The notes beneath the pieces were generated by a model. It saw only the letters and a program-made list of their open reading frames with translations, was not told the origin of the DNA and ran no database searches. 64,000 nucleotides of DNA. Origin: Neobacillus cucumis. Lineage in GTDB: Bacteria > Bacillota > Bacilli > Bacillales_B > DSM-18226. Location of the stretch: contig NZ_JAMBOH010000021.1 of the NCBI RefSeq assembly GCF_023715505.1, positions 24,494 through 88,493 on the forward strand, read 5' to 3'. This document shows positions 26,516 to 35,465 of the stretch, one piece after another. The number at the start of each line of letters is the position of its first letter. The stretch's first letter is position 1. The translations under genes were made by a program, and so were the position numbers.

Positions 26516-27079
26516 TCAGCTCGTAATTTGATTCAAAGAAGTGACCGGAGTATTGTGTGGACCATTCGATCGAATGGTACCGTCTGGATCGTGTTGGTTT
26601 ACAGGGGTATCCACTCGTTGCCCTTCTCCTAGACGGTTTTGTCGGCGTTCCACCACAACAAGGAATTTACCTTCTTTTACATAGCCTTCGTAACGGTCAG
26701 CCTCTTCTTCAGGAATTCCTAATCCAATTAAAACTCCTGCCAAACCACCTACTCCTGCTCCAGCAACCGCCCCAGTCAGGGTAGCAGCAATTGGTCCGGC
26801 CGCTACAATAGGTCCGACACCTGGTATAGCGAGGGCTCCTACGCCAGCAAGGAGTCCTAATATCCCACCAAGTGCACCGCCTGTTGCAGCTCCAGTAAGA
26901 GCGCTTTTTTCAGTTGTCGTACCAATCGTATCATTAATGTCTTTTACAGCGTCTTTGTTTTTCCCGATAACTGAAATATCTTCGGAAGCATAACCCTGTC
27001 GTTTTAAATCTTCAACCGCCTGGATTACCTCTTGTTCAGTATCGTAAACTCCCACCAAATGTTTTTCATGTTCATACAT
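26516..27079 (-). CDS. General stress protein, YflT/GSP17M-like with glycine zipper
   Basis: This 187-residue protein combines an N-terminal heat-induced-stress domain (LVGVYDTEQEVIQAVEDLKRQGY then EDISVIGKN, about 5-50) with a glycine-zipper-like hydrophobic middle (TGAATGGALGGILGLLAGVG and AGVGGLAGVLIGLG, about 80-135) that may sit in or on a membrane. The acidic end GIPEEEADRYEGYVKEGKFL follows. Bacillus YflT and GSP17M proteins are part of the sigma-B regulon, and a fitting promoter lies 37-62 nt upstream. ATG at 27077-27079 with AAAGGAGG. A truncated copy is at 17963-18174. Confidence 0.83.
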   Translation of the reverse strand: MYEHEKHLVGVYDTEQEVIQAVEDLKRQGYASEDISVIGKNKDAVKDINDTIGTTTEKSALTGAATGGALGGILGLLAGVGALAIPGVGPIVAAGPIAATLTGAVAGAGVGGLAGVLIGLGIPEEEADRYEGYVKEGKFLVVVERRQNRLGEGQRVDTPVNQHDPDGTIRSNGPHNTPVTSLNQITS

Positions 27080-27115
27080 TGAAATTCCTCCTTTGATTGG
27101 TAGTTCTTATTATAG

Positions 27116-27141
27116 CTACCCGCCCTAGGGAGGAATGAAAC
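27116..27141 (-). promoter_or_regulatory. Putative sigma-B promoter
   Basis: On the minus strand GTTTCA (27136-27141) and GGGTAG (27116-27121) are 14 nt apart, close to the sigma-B consensus GTTTAA-N12-15-GGGTAT. It drives the stress gene. Confidence 0.5.
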
Positions 27142-27337
27142 ATTTATTCTTTAAGTATAAACATTCTGATCACGAAATTGGTTTATTTTGTATTTTCACT
27201 CAAATGTTCCTAATGGGGTGGCTCTAACCTTAAGACAGAAAATAAGTGATGATATTCAAAATGTGAAAAGGGAAGAGCAAAATAAACCCGATGAACAATA
27301 CAGGAAATATAATAAGTAACATCTATGGGTGGTTTTT

Positions 27338-27350
27338 GGTGTCAGGCACC
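27338..27350. repeat. Palindromic GGTGTCAGGCACC, copy at 3' end of the molybdoenzyme gene
   Basis: GGTG and CACC arms enclose TCAGG. The stop codon and the codons for Gly-Ala of the molybdoenzyme are inside it. A second identical copy is at 29407-29419. Confidence 0.7.
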
Positions 27351-29387
27351 AGTTAATTTTTCGACCGTAACTCTGCCTGAAAAAAAAGTGGCACCCCCGC
27401 CCATGTCTGCGATACGGTCTGGAGTAAGAGTGTTGACCAGTTGTTTTGTTCCTTTATCTGCTCCCCAAAGGCCTTGGGTCACTGCTACACCTGGAAGGAC
27501 GCTGTTACCAACACTCGCTTTAAGGATACATTCTCCTTGTTCGTTCCAAACTCGGACCTTCTCTCCATGTGTTACTCCCAATTTTTCAGCATCGTAACGA
27601 TTTAAAACCACTTGAGGCTCTTTTTCGAGCCTAACATGCGTTGACTGGTTCGCAAATGTTGAATTTAAAAAGCTATGGTTCGGCCCCGCTATAAAGTGAA
27701 AAGGGTGATCAGAGTCATTTTTTAAAGGTTCATAGGTTGGTAATGGAGTATATCCGTCCTGTTTCATCTTTTCGGAAAATAGCTCAATCTTTCCGCTCGC
27801 CGTTGGGAGCCTGTCAGGAAATTTCACTTTTGCCTTAAGATAATGATGTTCCCTTAAGGATTCGTAAGTTATTTCTTTCATATAAGAATTCATGGGATTC
27901 GCTAGTGATTGCCCAATCAATTCTGCTTCTGTCTCATCAAAAGCCGATTCAGTAAAACCCATTCCTTTAGCTAGCAGTCGGAACACCTCCAGGTTTGACT
28001 TTGCGTCCTCGAATGGTTCGATTACAGGCTGTTGAAGCTGAATATAATGATGCCAATACGATGTATAAAAATCGATGTTTTCAAAAGAAGATGTGGCTGG
28101 TAGAACAATGTCTGCGTAGTTTGCCGTTTCTGTTAAAAATAAATCATGGACAACAGTAAATAAGTCTTCACGTTTCAATCCTCTTCGAACCTTATTGCCA
28201 GCTGGCGCAACAACGGCTGGATTACTCCCATATACATAGAGCGATTTTAATGGAGGATCTAACGTGAGCAGGGCTTCTCCCAGCAAGTTCATATTAATGA
28301 CCCGCGTTTTTTTATTTTTCAACAAATCTGGCCGCTGTAAATTAACAGTATGGTGGGCCAGGTAAGCGGAATTTCCTTTGATAGCCCCTCCTCCTTTTAC
28401 TAACCACTGTCCTGTTAGAGCAGGGAGGCAGGAAATCGTTCTTACAAACATACCGCCATTGTCGTGGTGCTGCGGGCCATTTCCAATTCGAATAAAGGCC
28501 GGGGAAGTTTTCCCGTACATCCTTGCCAGTTGAACAATATCCTCTGCCGGTATGCCGGTAATACTTGATACAGCAGCAGGGTCATACTGCATAACATGTT
28601 CACGCAGTTGCTCATGACCGACTGTATATTGCTTCAGAAATGCAGAATCCACCATGTTCTCGGAGAATAAAATATGCATCAATCCTAAAGCCAGAGCGGT
28701 ATCAGTCCCAGGTAAAATAGGAATAAACCAGTCTGCTAATCTAGCAGTTTGATTTTTATGGACATCAATAACAATGATTTTAGCGCCATTTTGTTTCCGG
28801 GCTTGTTGGGCAAGAGCAACTTGGTGCATGTTGGTACTTACAGCATTAATCCCCCAAAAAATAAACAGCTTGGTGTGGATTGTATCCTCAGGATCTGTTC
28901 CGAGACTTGCGCCCATTGTATATTTATAACCAACTGCACCTGCAGAGTTACAGATGCTCCTGTCGAGTTGAGAGGATCCCAAACGATTGAAGAAGCGGCG
29001 GTCCATCCCTTCAGCACTAAGGTTTCCCATATTTCCATAAAAGCTGTAGGGCAGAATACTTTCGGCACCCTCGTTTTGCAGCAGTTCCTTCCAGCGGGTG
29101 GTAATCGTTTCAATGGCTTCCTCCCAGCTTATTCGGACAAATTTCCCTTCACCTTTCGCACCGTTGCGTTTCATTGGATATTTTAGCCGTTTTTCATCAT
29201 AGATTCGTTCCGCCATATTACGAACCTTGTTGCAAATAAACCCCTTTGTGACTGGATGATTAGGGTCACCCTCTACCTTGATAATTTTTCCGTTCTTTTT
29301 ATGAAGGAGCAACCCGCATTGATCCGGGCAATCTAGCGAACAAACCGAAGGGAAAATACCATTTGGGCGATCAACAAAAGCGGTCAT
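27342..29387 (-). CDS. Molybdopterin oxidoreductase with 4Fe-4S domain (YoaE/YyaE type)
   Basis: This 681-residue enzyme of the DMSO-reductase superfamily has no twin-arginine signal, so it is probably cytoplasmic. Cys16, Cys20 and Cys24 (VCSLDCPDQCG) with Cys52 (GFICNK) should bind the 4Fe-4S cluster. SWEEAIETI, FFNRLGSSQLDRSICNSAGA, IVIDVHKNQTARLADWFIPI and the C-terminal molydopterin dinucleotide-binding barrel (AEKLGVTHGEKVRVW) follow. ATG at 29385-29387 with AAAGGAGA. The natural substrate is unknown. The stop codon lies inside the palindrome GGTGTCAGGCACC, which also stands 20 nt before the start. Confidence 0.88.
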   Translation of the reverse strand: MTAFVDRPNGIFPSVCSLDCPDQCGLLLHKKNGKIIKVEGDPNHPVTKGFICNKVRNMAERIYDEKRLKYPMKRNGAKGEGKFVRISWEEAIETITTRWKELLQNEGAESILPYSFYGNMGNLSAEGMDRRFFNRLGSSQLDRSICNSAGAVGYKYTMGASLGTDPEDTIHTKLFIFWGINAVSTNMHQVALAQQARKQNGAKIIVIDVHKNQTARLADWFIPILPGTDTALALGLMHILFSENMVDSAFLKQYTVGHEQLREHVMQYDPAAVSSITGIPAEDIVQLARMYGKTSPAFIRIGNGPQHHDNGGMFVRTISCLPALTGQWLVKGGGAIKGNSAYLAHHTVNLQRPDLLKNKKTRVINMNLLGEALLTLDPPLKSLYVYGSNPAVVAPAGNKVRRGLKREDLFTVVHDLFLTETANYADIVLPATSSFENIDFYTSYWHHYIQLQQPVIEPFEDAKSNLEVFRLLAKGMGFTESAFDETEAELIGQSLANPMNSYMKEITYESLREHHYLKAKVKFPDRLPTASGKIELFSEKMKQDGYTPLPTYEPLKNDSDHPFHFIAGPNHSFLNSTFANQSTHVRLEKEPQVVLNRYDAEKLGVTHGEKVRVWNEQGECILKASVGNSVLPGVAVTQGLWGADKGTKQLVNTLTPDRIADMGGGATFFSGRVTVEKLTGA

Positions 29388-29406
29388 AAATGGTCTCCTT
29401 TCCATT

Positions 29407-29419
29407 GGTGTCAGGCACC
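29407..29419. repeat. Palindromic GGTGTCAGGCACC, copy at 5' end of the molybdoenzyme gene
   Basis: This is the same 13-mer as at 27338-27350, in the same orientation, 20 nt upstream of the chosen start codon. Together they frame the 2-kb gene. Confidence 0.7.
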
Positions 29420-29555
29420 ATTTGTTATGTATAATGAATGTTTTCTATTCTGATTAATTCGACATAAACTCGCCAAGACCTGTACAATTCAGGACCGTAT
29501 AACTAAATAAAGGAAATGATTAAAGAACTCGGTTTACCTATTAACTGGATATCCA

Positions 29556-29987
29556 TTACTCCTCTTTCAAATGCTCAACGAGACGGCTAAGTAAATCGCT
29601 TAAGACCACTATTTCTTGATCACTATAAATATGATAGGTCTGGGCATTAAAATCATTTCGTAACGATTTCAATTGCTCATAAACACGGATTCCTTCCTCT
29701 GTTATCTTCACTCGAGTTCGTCTTTTATCCTCAGGGTCTTGAAATAGAGTAACTAAATTGGAGTGCTGCAGGCGATTAATCATCCCGGTCATATTTTGTT
29801 TCGTTACAAGCATTTCTTCTTTTAGTTCACCAATGAAAATTTCTCCTCTACTAATGATGGTTCTAAGAATCACCCATTGCTGTATGCTATTCAGGCCTAC
29901 CTCCGAAACCATTTTTGCTCCATATCTGCTTAAGAGATTGGAGCTCCTAAAGATATCTAATGTAATGTTTGTTTTAACTTCTTCCAT
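29556..29987 (-). CDS. MarR-family transcriptional regulator, copy 2
   Basis: This 143-residue MarR protein is almost identical to copy 1 (a handful of substitutions, such as NSGEISIG to SRGEIFIG and VADVG to VSEVG). The winged helix and [10 protein letters not shown] wing are intact, and ATG 29985-29987 keeps GGAGG at 5 nt. The upstream region is lost: its divergent promoter and palindromic operator were removed by the deletion that fused it to the MFS remnant, so expression is doubtful unless a promoter lies in the MFS sequence. Confidence 0.85.
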   Translation of the reverse strand: MEEVKTNITLDIFRSSNLLSRYGAKMVSEVGLNSIQQWVILRTIISRGEIFIGELKEEMLVTKQNMTGMINRLQHSNLVTLFQDPEDKRRTRVKITEEGIRVYEQLKSLRNDFNAQTYHIYSDQEIVVLSDLLSRLVEHLKEE

Positions 29988-30013
29988 ACAAACCTCCGAG
30001 TCCATAGATTATT

Positions 30014-31476
30014 CAGTCGCCATTGATGTCACAGTTGTCAGTACCGCCATGCCGCGGATTGTCAGTGACCTCAGCGGGTTAAAATTAATCAGTTGGGTCT
30101 TTGCTATTTATACGCTTACCACTTCTGTAACAACGCCCATTTACGGGAAATTAGCTGATTTATTCGGCAGGAAAAAAATTTTTATCACTGGGGTTATTTT
30201 GTTTGTGGCCGGCTCGATGCTATCAGGTGCTGCCCATACAATGACTCAATTAATTTGGTTCCGTGCTTTTCAAGGAATTGGTGCCGGTGCGGTCATGCCG
30301 TTAACCTTTACGATTATTGGTGACCTCTACCCTGGAGAACAGCGTGCCAAAATGCAGGGAGTATTTAGTGCGGTCTGGGGAATTGCCGGTCTTCTTGGCC
30401 CATTGGTGGGCGGATTTTTTGTGGACCAAATCAGCTGGCGGTGGATTTTCTATATCAATTTGCCGGTCGGTTTAGTATCGCTTGTGTTAATCACTGTCTT
30501 CTTCCATGAAACAGTAGAATTGAAGAAGGACCGTAAAATTGATTATCTTGGAGCAATTACTTTTACCATTGGAATTTCTACTCTATTATACGCACTTCTA
30601 AATGCTGGTCCGGGACAGAAATATGCATGGAATTCAACAGCGATTTATACACTGTTTGCTGTTTCGGTGCTCTTTATTGTACTCTTTGGCTATATTGAAA
30701 CCAAGGTGAAGGAACCGATGCTTCCTCCATCATTATTTAAGATTCCAGTGATCCTCGTTTCCAATCTGATCGGCTTCCTAGCAAGTTCTGTCCTCATTGG
30801 GGTGAATGTTTATTTGCCAATGTGGATTCAAACGATTCTTGGACACAGTGCGACGAGCTCAGGACTAACGCTCATGCCAATGTCGATTGCCTGGCCTTTA
30901 GGTGCCACTTTTGCCGGGCGTTATATGTATAAAATTGGTTCTAAATTAACGGCGATTCTTGGTGCAGTGTTGATTGCCCTCGGTGGAACATGGCTGCTGG
31001 CTGTGGAACTTGATTCACCGTATTGGTATTTTGTAGGGATTATGATTGTCATTGGTCTTGGGATGGGTTACGCGACAACCCCAACAACCGTTCTCGTTCA
31101 ATCAGCGGTTGGCTGGCAAATGCGTGGAGCGGCAACGGCTTCCAACACCTTTACTAGGTCCATTGGCCAAACAGTTGGAGTTGCTGTCTTTGGAACGATT
31201 TTTAACAATTCGCTAATTTCTTATGGAAAAGAACACTCAGCCGGAGGATCGGGTGATGGAGGTAATATTAATATTAATATTAGTGATGTTTTAAGTTCAG
31301 GAGCCATTAATAAGCTGCCTGCAAGTGTCCTTTCGATGATCCATGAGGGGCTCGCCCATGGGATGCACCTTGTGTTTATTCTCGTATTTTTTATCGGGGT
31401 CGCAAACCTGGTCGCTACTTTCTTCCTTCCTTCACATAAGAAGGTAATGGAGCAGCAAAAGCAAGTTCAGCATTAA
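30014..31476 (+). pseudogene. DHA2-family MFS drug efflux transporter, 5'-truncated copy 2
   Basis: From [16 protein letters not shown] on, the 14-helix EmrB/QacA-type protein is intact to its end ([17 protein letters not shown]), with [22 protein letters not shown] and the loop motifs in place. The first ~21 codons, ribosome site and promoter of copy 1 are missing. The join is at 30013/30014 where the marR start region meets codon 22. An open frame from 29758 exists, but it runs antisense through marR and is not a real N-terminus. An ATG at 30048 would lack helix 1. Confidence 0.82.
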
Positions 31477-31650
31477 ACGTAAAGCCTCCATAGGGCGGCT
31501 TCGTTTTTGGTTCTATAGACAAATACAGAAATGTGTCCATCAGACTTCACTCCTTTTGTAAAATAATATGAACGTTAGAATGTAACCATTCTTAAACTAA
31601 ACTTTCTGATATAATAGTAAACAAAATAATTCGGCTCATTAAATATAAAT

Positions 31651-31904
31651 GAGGTATCGGAAGTCTTTGGATACAGCCGCAGCCATTGTACGCGATTTTC
31701 ACTCAAGTCTTTGGGAGTTCCCCAAGACAGTACTATACCAATTTGAAAGTTAAAAAAGCGAAAGAATTGTTGTTGTTAACGAATAAAGGGGTCGATGAAA
31801 TATCCTCTGAATTAGGTTTTTCCTCTGTATTTCATTTTAGTAGACAATTTAAACGCTGGACTTTCAAATCTCCTTCTGAATATAGATTGAATCCTACCAG
31901 ATAA
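31651..31904 (+). pseudogene. AraC-family regulator remnant (C-terminal DNA-binding domain)
   Basis: EVSEVFGYSRSHCTR in one frame continues after a one-base loss near 31697 as FTQVFGSSPRQYYTNLKVKK and VDEISSELGFSSVFHFSRQF in the next, ending SPSEYRLN. This is the two helix-turn-helix AraC domain without its N-terminal sensing domain. A frame of 72 codons from 31686 covers only the second part. Confidence 0.75.
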
Positions 31905-31910
31905 AAAATT

Positions 31911-31943
31911 AGAGGCACCTTAATGTTTTCATTAAGATGCCTC
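31911..31943 (+). terminator. Terminator after the AraC remnant
   Basis: GAGGCACCTTAATG and CATTAAGATGCCTC form a hairpin with loop TTTT, near the remnant's stop. Confidence 0.6.
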
Positions 31944-31995
31944 GTTTAAATCATTATATTATTATGGAACTACTAAAATAACTTTCTCTCCCTAA

Positions 31996-32847
31996 TCAAT
32001 CCGCACCTAAACCTTTAATATATTCATAGCTCTGCATAACCGCTTCATCTCCAGCAATCTCCAGAGTAGTATGACCATTGAATCCACTTGCAACGAGGGT
32101 TTCAAAAACGCCTTTAATATCAATAACTCCTGTACCAAGTGCAATCGTACTCATTCCACATCCAAACTTTGTTCCTCTCACACTTTCCATATCAGCAGGG
32201 AGGTCTTTCCAATGAACATGTTTGATTTTACTAGCAAATTTTTGGGTGAAATCTACAGGGTCAGTTCCGCCTAACCAGGAGTTTTCTGTATCTAGATTAA
32301 TTCCAAGGTGATCTGGGTTACCCAGTCCGTGGATCAGTTTTTCTAGACTGGGAATCGAATCCGTTAATTCTCCATGTGGTTCTAATAGGAGAGTCACGCC
32401 ATAGTCCCTTGCTAATCGAAGGGGTTCATACAGCTTTTCGATAACGGTAAAAATCTTCTGGTCTTCTGTCAACTGATGGACAAACTCAGTTGAAGGCTCA
32501 CCTTCCGTTGTAATGACATAATCCACACCAATTGCCGCAGCTGAACGGATGGCTTTAATAATCTGAGACGTACCATAACGCCACGGGGCAGTAGGATCAA
32601 GTAAATTGGCGTGAGCGCAAAAAGTGGTGATGGTAAGTTCTTCCTTTTCAAACATACGTTTTAAATCATATGGGTTGCCATCTAAGCTTGCTGTCGCAGC
32701 AAAACCAAACTCGACTCCAAGCTGTCCCCCATCACGATTATCTATAACATCCGCATAACGGAAACCCATTTCCCTAATACGCTTCAATTGATGCTCTAAA
32801 ACAGAAAAAGGATCTACTAAAGCAAAGCAACCAACTGTTATCGCCAT
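31996..32847 (-). CDS. Sugar phosphate isomerase/epimerase-like TIM-barrel protein
   Basis: This 283-residue protein has the xylose-isomerase-like/AP endonuclease-2 barrel. Motifs include FRYADVIDNRDGGQLGVEFG, TFCAHANLLDPTAPW, LLLEPHGELTDSI with the metal-ligand Glu and His, LGINLDTENSWLGG with Asp, HVHWKDLP and TTLEIAGDE. These place the usual Glu-Asp-His-Glu metal set. No substrate can be named; sugar or inositol-type isomerisation is a family-level guess. ATG at 32845-32847 with AAAGGGGG. It is alone on its strand, between the AraC remnant and the amidohydrolase operon. Confidence 0.82.
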   Translation of the reverse strand: MAITVGCFALVDPFSVLEHQLKRIREMGFRYADVIDNRDGGQLGVEFGFAATASLDGNPYDLKRMFEKEELTITTFCAHANLLDPTAPWRYGTSQIIKAIRSAAAIGVDYVITTEGEPSTEFVHQLTEDQKIFTVIEKLYEPLRLARDYGVTLLLEPHGELTDSIPSLEKLIHGLGNPDHLGINLDTENSWLGGTDPVDFTQKFASKIKHVHWKDLPADMESVRGTKFGCGMSTIALGTGVIDIKGVFETLVASGFNGHTTLEIAGDEAVMQSYEYIKGLGAD

Positions 32848-33008
32848 TTAAAAGCCCCCTTTGTCTTAACCGAATACTATTTTAAAACATCTAGGAGGTT
32901 ATTAGAATGCCAAATTGGTTCATGTGTTTGACCATTTGTAGCTTAACGGCATTTTGTTTCTTTTAAATTTCGTCATTGGTTTATCTATTAATTTTCCAGA
33001 AAAATGAA

Positions 33009-33037
33009 AAGGCACCTATCGAAGGTACCTTTATTAG
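33009..33037 (-). terminator. Terminator of the permease-amidohydrolase operon
   Basis: AAAGGCACCT and AGGTACCTTT form a stem with a 5-nt loop just after the M20 amidohydrolase stop, followed on the minus strand by TTTT-rich sequence. Confidence 0.65.
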
Positions 33038-33039
33038 TT

Positions 33040-34215
33040 TTATTGATTTAGATAAGTCCAAGCGTATTGAGCGTACAGTTCAGCTCCTGTAGTTAATGCC
33101 TCTTCATCAATATTGAATCTACCATGATGGTGTGCCCATTCTGTATCTTTTTCTGGATTACCGCTTCCTACCAAAGCAAAGCTGCCAGGAACTCTTTCAA
33201 GATACTCACTGAAATCCTCACCGCCCATGGTTGGCTTTTCAAAATAGACAGCATCCTCGCCAAATGCCTCTTTTACCACGCTTTGAACCAGACTTGCACT
33301 GTATTCATCATTAATAACAGCTTGGGTTCCTCTTGTATATTCCACCTTAGCCGTCGCACCATATATTGCTGCAACGTGATCAGCATAATGCTGGATTTGC
33401 TTTTCTATATGGTCTCTTGTTTTTGGATCAAAACAGCGAACCGTTCCTTCAATGACTGCATTTTCGGCGATGACATTAAATCGAGTCCCGACCACCATTT
33501 TTCCAACTGTGACCACAGCAGGCTTTTGAGTATCAACCGTTCTGGAAACCACTGTTTGTATATTCATAACGAAGGAAGAAGCCACAATCGCTGCATCAAT
33601 AGTATCATGCGGCATCGCTCCATGACCGCCTCTACCCTTGAAAGTTACTTTAAATAGGTCTGCCGATGCAAAAGAAGGGCCTGCTGGACAAGATACTTTG
33701 CCAGTTGGCATTTGTGACCAGATATGTATGCCAAAAACGTTGTCCACTCCCTCAACAGCTCCTTGCTTCACCAGTGCTTTGGCCCCTTCTGCTACTTCTT
33801 CAGCAGGCTGAAACAATAGACGGACCGTCCCAGGCAACTCCTGTTTTAGTTCCACTAATGCTTTGGTAGCGATGAGGAGCATGGCCGTATGAGCATCGTG
33901 GCCGCAAGCATGCATTTTTCCTTCTTCTTTTGAGGCATAAGGCAAATTTTTATTTAATTCTTCTACCGATAATGCATCCATGTCCCCTCTTAAAGCGACC
34001 GTTTTTCCTGGTATTCCACCTTCAATGGTAGCAATCACACCGGTCGGCACTGTTCTTCGATAAGGAATACCTAATTTCTCAAGATACCCACACACAAAAG
34101 CGGTTGTTTTTTCTTCCTCCCAGGAAAGCTCGGGCTCACTATGGAGCTTTCTGCGTAAGGCAGTCAATTCTTCACTATAGTTTTTTATCGCTTCTTTAAT
34201 TTTTTCATTCATCAT
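33040..34215 (-). CDS. M20-family amidohydrolase (N-acyl-L-amino acid type)
   Basis: This 391-residue metal-dependent amidohydrolase of the M20D/HipO-YxeP group opens N-acyl amino acids or similar amides. Residues fit: ALRRKLHSEPELSWEE, RGDMDALSVEE, MHACGHDAHTAMLL (metal-binding His and Cys-rich region), FQPAEEVAEGAKALV with catalytic Glu pair, GIHIWSQMPTG, FKGRGGHGAMPHDTIDA dimerisation domain and PTMGGEDFSEYLERVPG near the end. The ATG at 34213-34215 overlaps the stop of the preceding hydrolase as ATGA, with GGAGG 10 nt upstream. Last gene of a three-gene operon. Confidence 0.88.
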   Translation of the reverse strand: MMNEKIKEAIKNYSEELTALRRKLHSEPELSWEEEKTTAFVCGYLEKLGIPYRRTVPTGVIATIEGGIPGKTVALRGDMDALSVEELNKNLPYASKEEGKMHACGHDAHTAMLLIATKALVELKQELPGTVRLLFQPAEEVAEGAKALVKQGAVEGVDNVFGIHIWSQMPTGKVSCPAGPSFASADLFKVTFKGRGGHGAMPHDTIDAAIVASSFVMNIQTVVSRTVDTQKPAVVTVGKMVVGTRFNVIAENAVIEGTVRCFDPKTRDHIEKQIQHYADHVAAIYGATAKVEYTRGTQAVINDEYSASLVQSVVKEAFGEDAVYFEKPTMGGEDFSEYLERVPGSFALVGSGNPEKDTEWAHHHGRFNIDEEALTTGAELYAQYAWTYLNQ

Positions 34216-35447
34216 TGCTCTTCCGCCTCCGTTAATTTCTTGGCTGTTTCGTAGAATATTTCTACTGCTTTGGCGATATCCCGAGAGTCTGACCATTCTT
34301 CAGGGCAATGGCTTAATCCCTTTTTACTTGGAATAAATATCATGCCAACATCTGTATAATCCGAAAACACCATGGCATCGTGTCCGGCCCCACTGTTGAT
34401 GGAACAGTACGGGATATGAAAACGAAGGCTTGATTGTTTCAAATGATCAATGATTTCCTGGTTCATTACCTTCGGTTTCATACATAACCGCTGCTCGGCT
34501 GAAATATGAATTCCATCTTTACTATTGGAGTCTATCAACTTATTCATTTTCCGAATGACATTTTCGATATGCTCTTCCTTGCTGGAACGTAAATCTACCG
34601 TGAAGACGACTTTATTTGGAATGACATTCGCACCGTTTGGATACACCTGTAATTGCCCCGTTGTCATCACCGTGCCCTCTCCTTCCTCAATGGCAAGGTT
34701 CGGAAATTGAGCAATCATGGTTGCTGCTGCAACTAACGCATCCGAACGGCGATTCATTGGCGTGGTCCCAGCATGCCCCGCCTGTCCCTCTACCGTTATT
34801 TCAAATTGAGTCAAGCCGACTATAGCTTCGACTACACCAATTGGAATTTTCTTTTCCTCTAGAATTGGACCCTGTTCAATATGTAGTTCCAAGAATGCTT
34901 TCATGGTCTTAGGATCTCTCTTTTTAGGAAGCGATGGATCTAAACCGATTTTTTTCATCGCTTCTTCTGTAGAGATGCCATCTTTATCTTTTAACTGTTT
35001 GAAATCTTCATCACTAAGTAAGCCGGTGATTCCCCTTGAACCCATTAATCCTCCGCCAAACCTCGCACCCTCTTCTTCAATAAGCGCAATGACTTCCAAT
35101 GGGTATTTAGGTGTAAGTTTGTTTTTAGCAAAAAGACCTGCAACTTCTAATCCGGCAACTACCCCTGCAGGACCGTCATACGAACCTCCATTTGGCACGG
35201 AATCAAAATGGGAACCAAGGAGAACGCTCGGGGCCTCTTTAAGAGTCCCCTCCAGCTTGCCGAAAATGTTGCCGAAACCATCTTCACGAACCTGTAAGCC
35301 GTATTCCATCATTTTATCTTTTATATAATCCCGTGCCTGCTTGTCTTCCTTGCTATAGGTACGCCTTGTTGTCCCATTTCCGGGTGTTGCCGTAAATTTA
35401 CTTAACGTTTCAATATGCTCTTCAATTCTTTTTTGAAGTTCTCCCAT
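34212..35447 (-). CDS. Zn-dependent N-carbamoyl-L-amino acid hydrolase / allantoate amidohydrolase family
   Basis: This 411-residue M20C-type enzyme has VLLGSHFDSVPNGGSYDGPAG (metal ligands His and Asp), IEEEGARFGGGLMGSRGITG, LELHIEQGPILEE, FEITVEGQAGHAGTTPMNRR and SGAGHDAMVFSDYTDVGMIFIPSKKGLSHCPEEWSD. That set is characteristic of N-carbamoyl-amino acid and allantoate amidohydrolases. Its substrate is an N-carbamoyl or ureido compound by family. It follows the permease by 18 nt (CGGAGGG site) and is coupled to the next amidohydrolase. Confidence 0.9.
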   Translation of the reverse strand: MGELQKRIEEHIETLSKFTATPGNGTTRRTYSKEDKQARDYIKDKMMEYGLQVREDGFGNIFGKLEGTLKEAPSVLLGSHFDSVPNGGSYDGPAGVVAGLEVAGLFAKNKLTPKYPLEVIALIEEEGARFGGGLMGSRGITGLLSDEDFKQLKDKDGISTEEAMKKIGLDPSLPKKRDPKTMKAFLELHIEQGPILEEKKIPIGVVEAIVGLTQFEITVEGQAGHAGTTPMNRRSDALVAAATMIAQFPNLAIEEGEGTVMTTGQLQVYPNGANVIPNKVVFTVDLRSSKEEHIENVIRKMNKLIDSNSKDGIHISAEQRLCMKPKVMNQEIIDHLKQSSLRFHIPYCSINSGAGHDAMVFSDYTDVGMIFIPSKKGLSHCPEEWSDSRDIAKAVEIFYETAKKLTEAEEQ

Positions 35448-35465
35448 TCCTATCCCTCCGATTTT

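Noticed and set aside
29758..30013. N-terminal extension of MFS copy 2
   Set aside because: It runs antisense through the marR copy 2 gene; not a transporter sequence.
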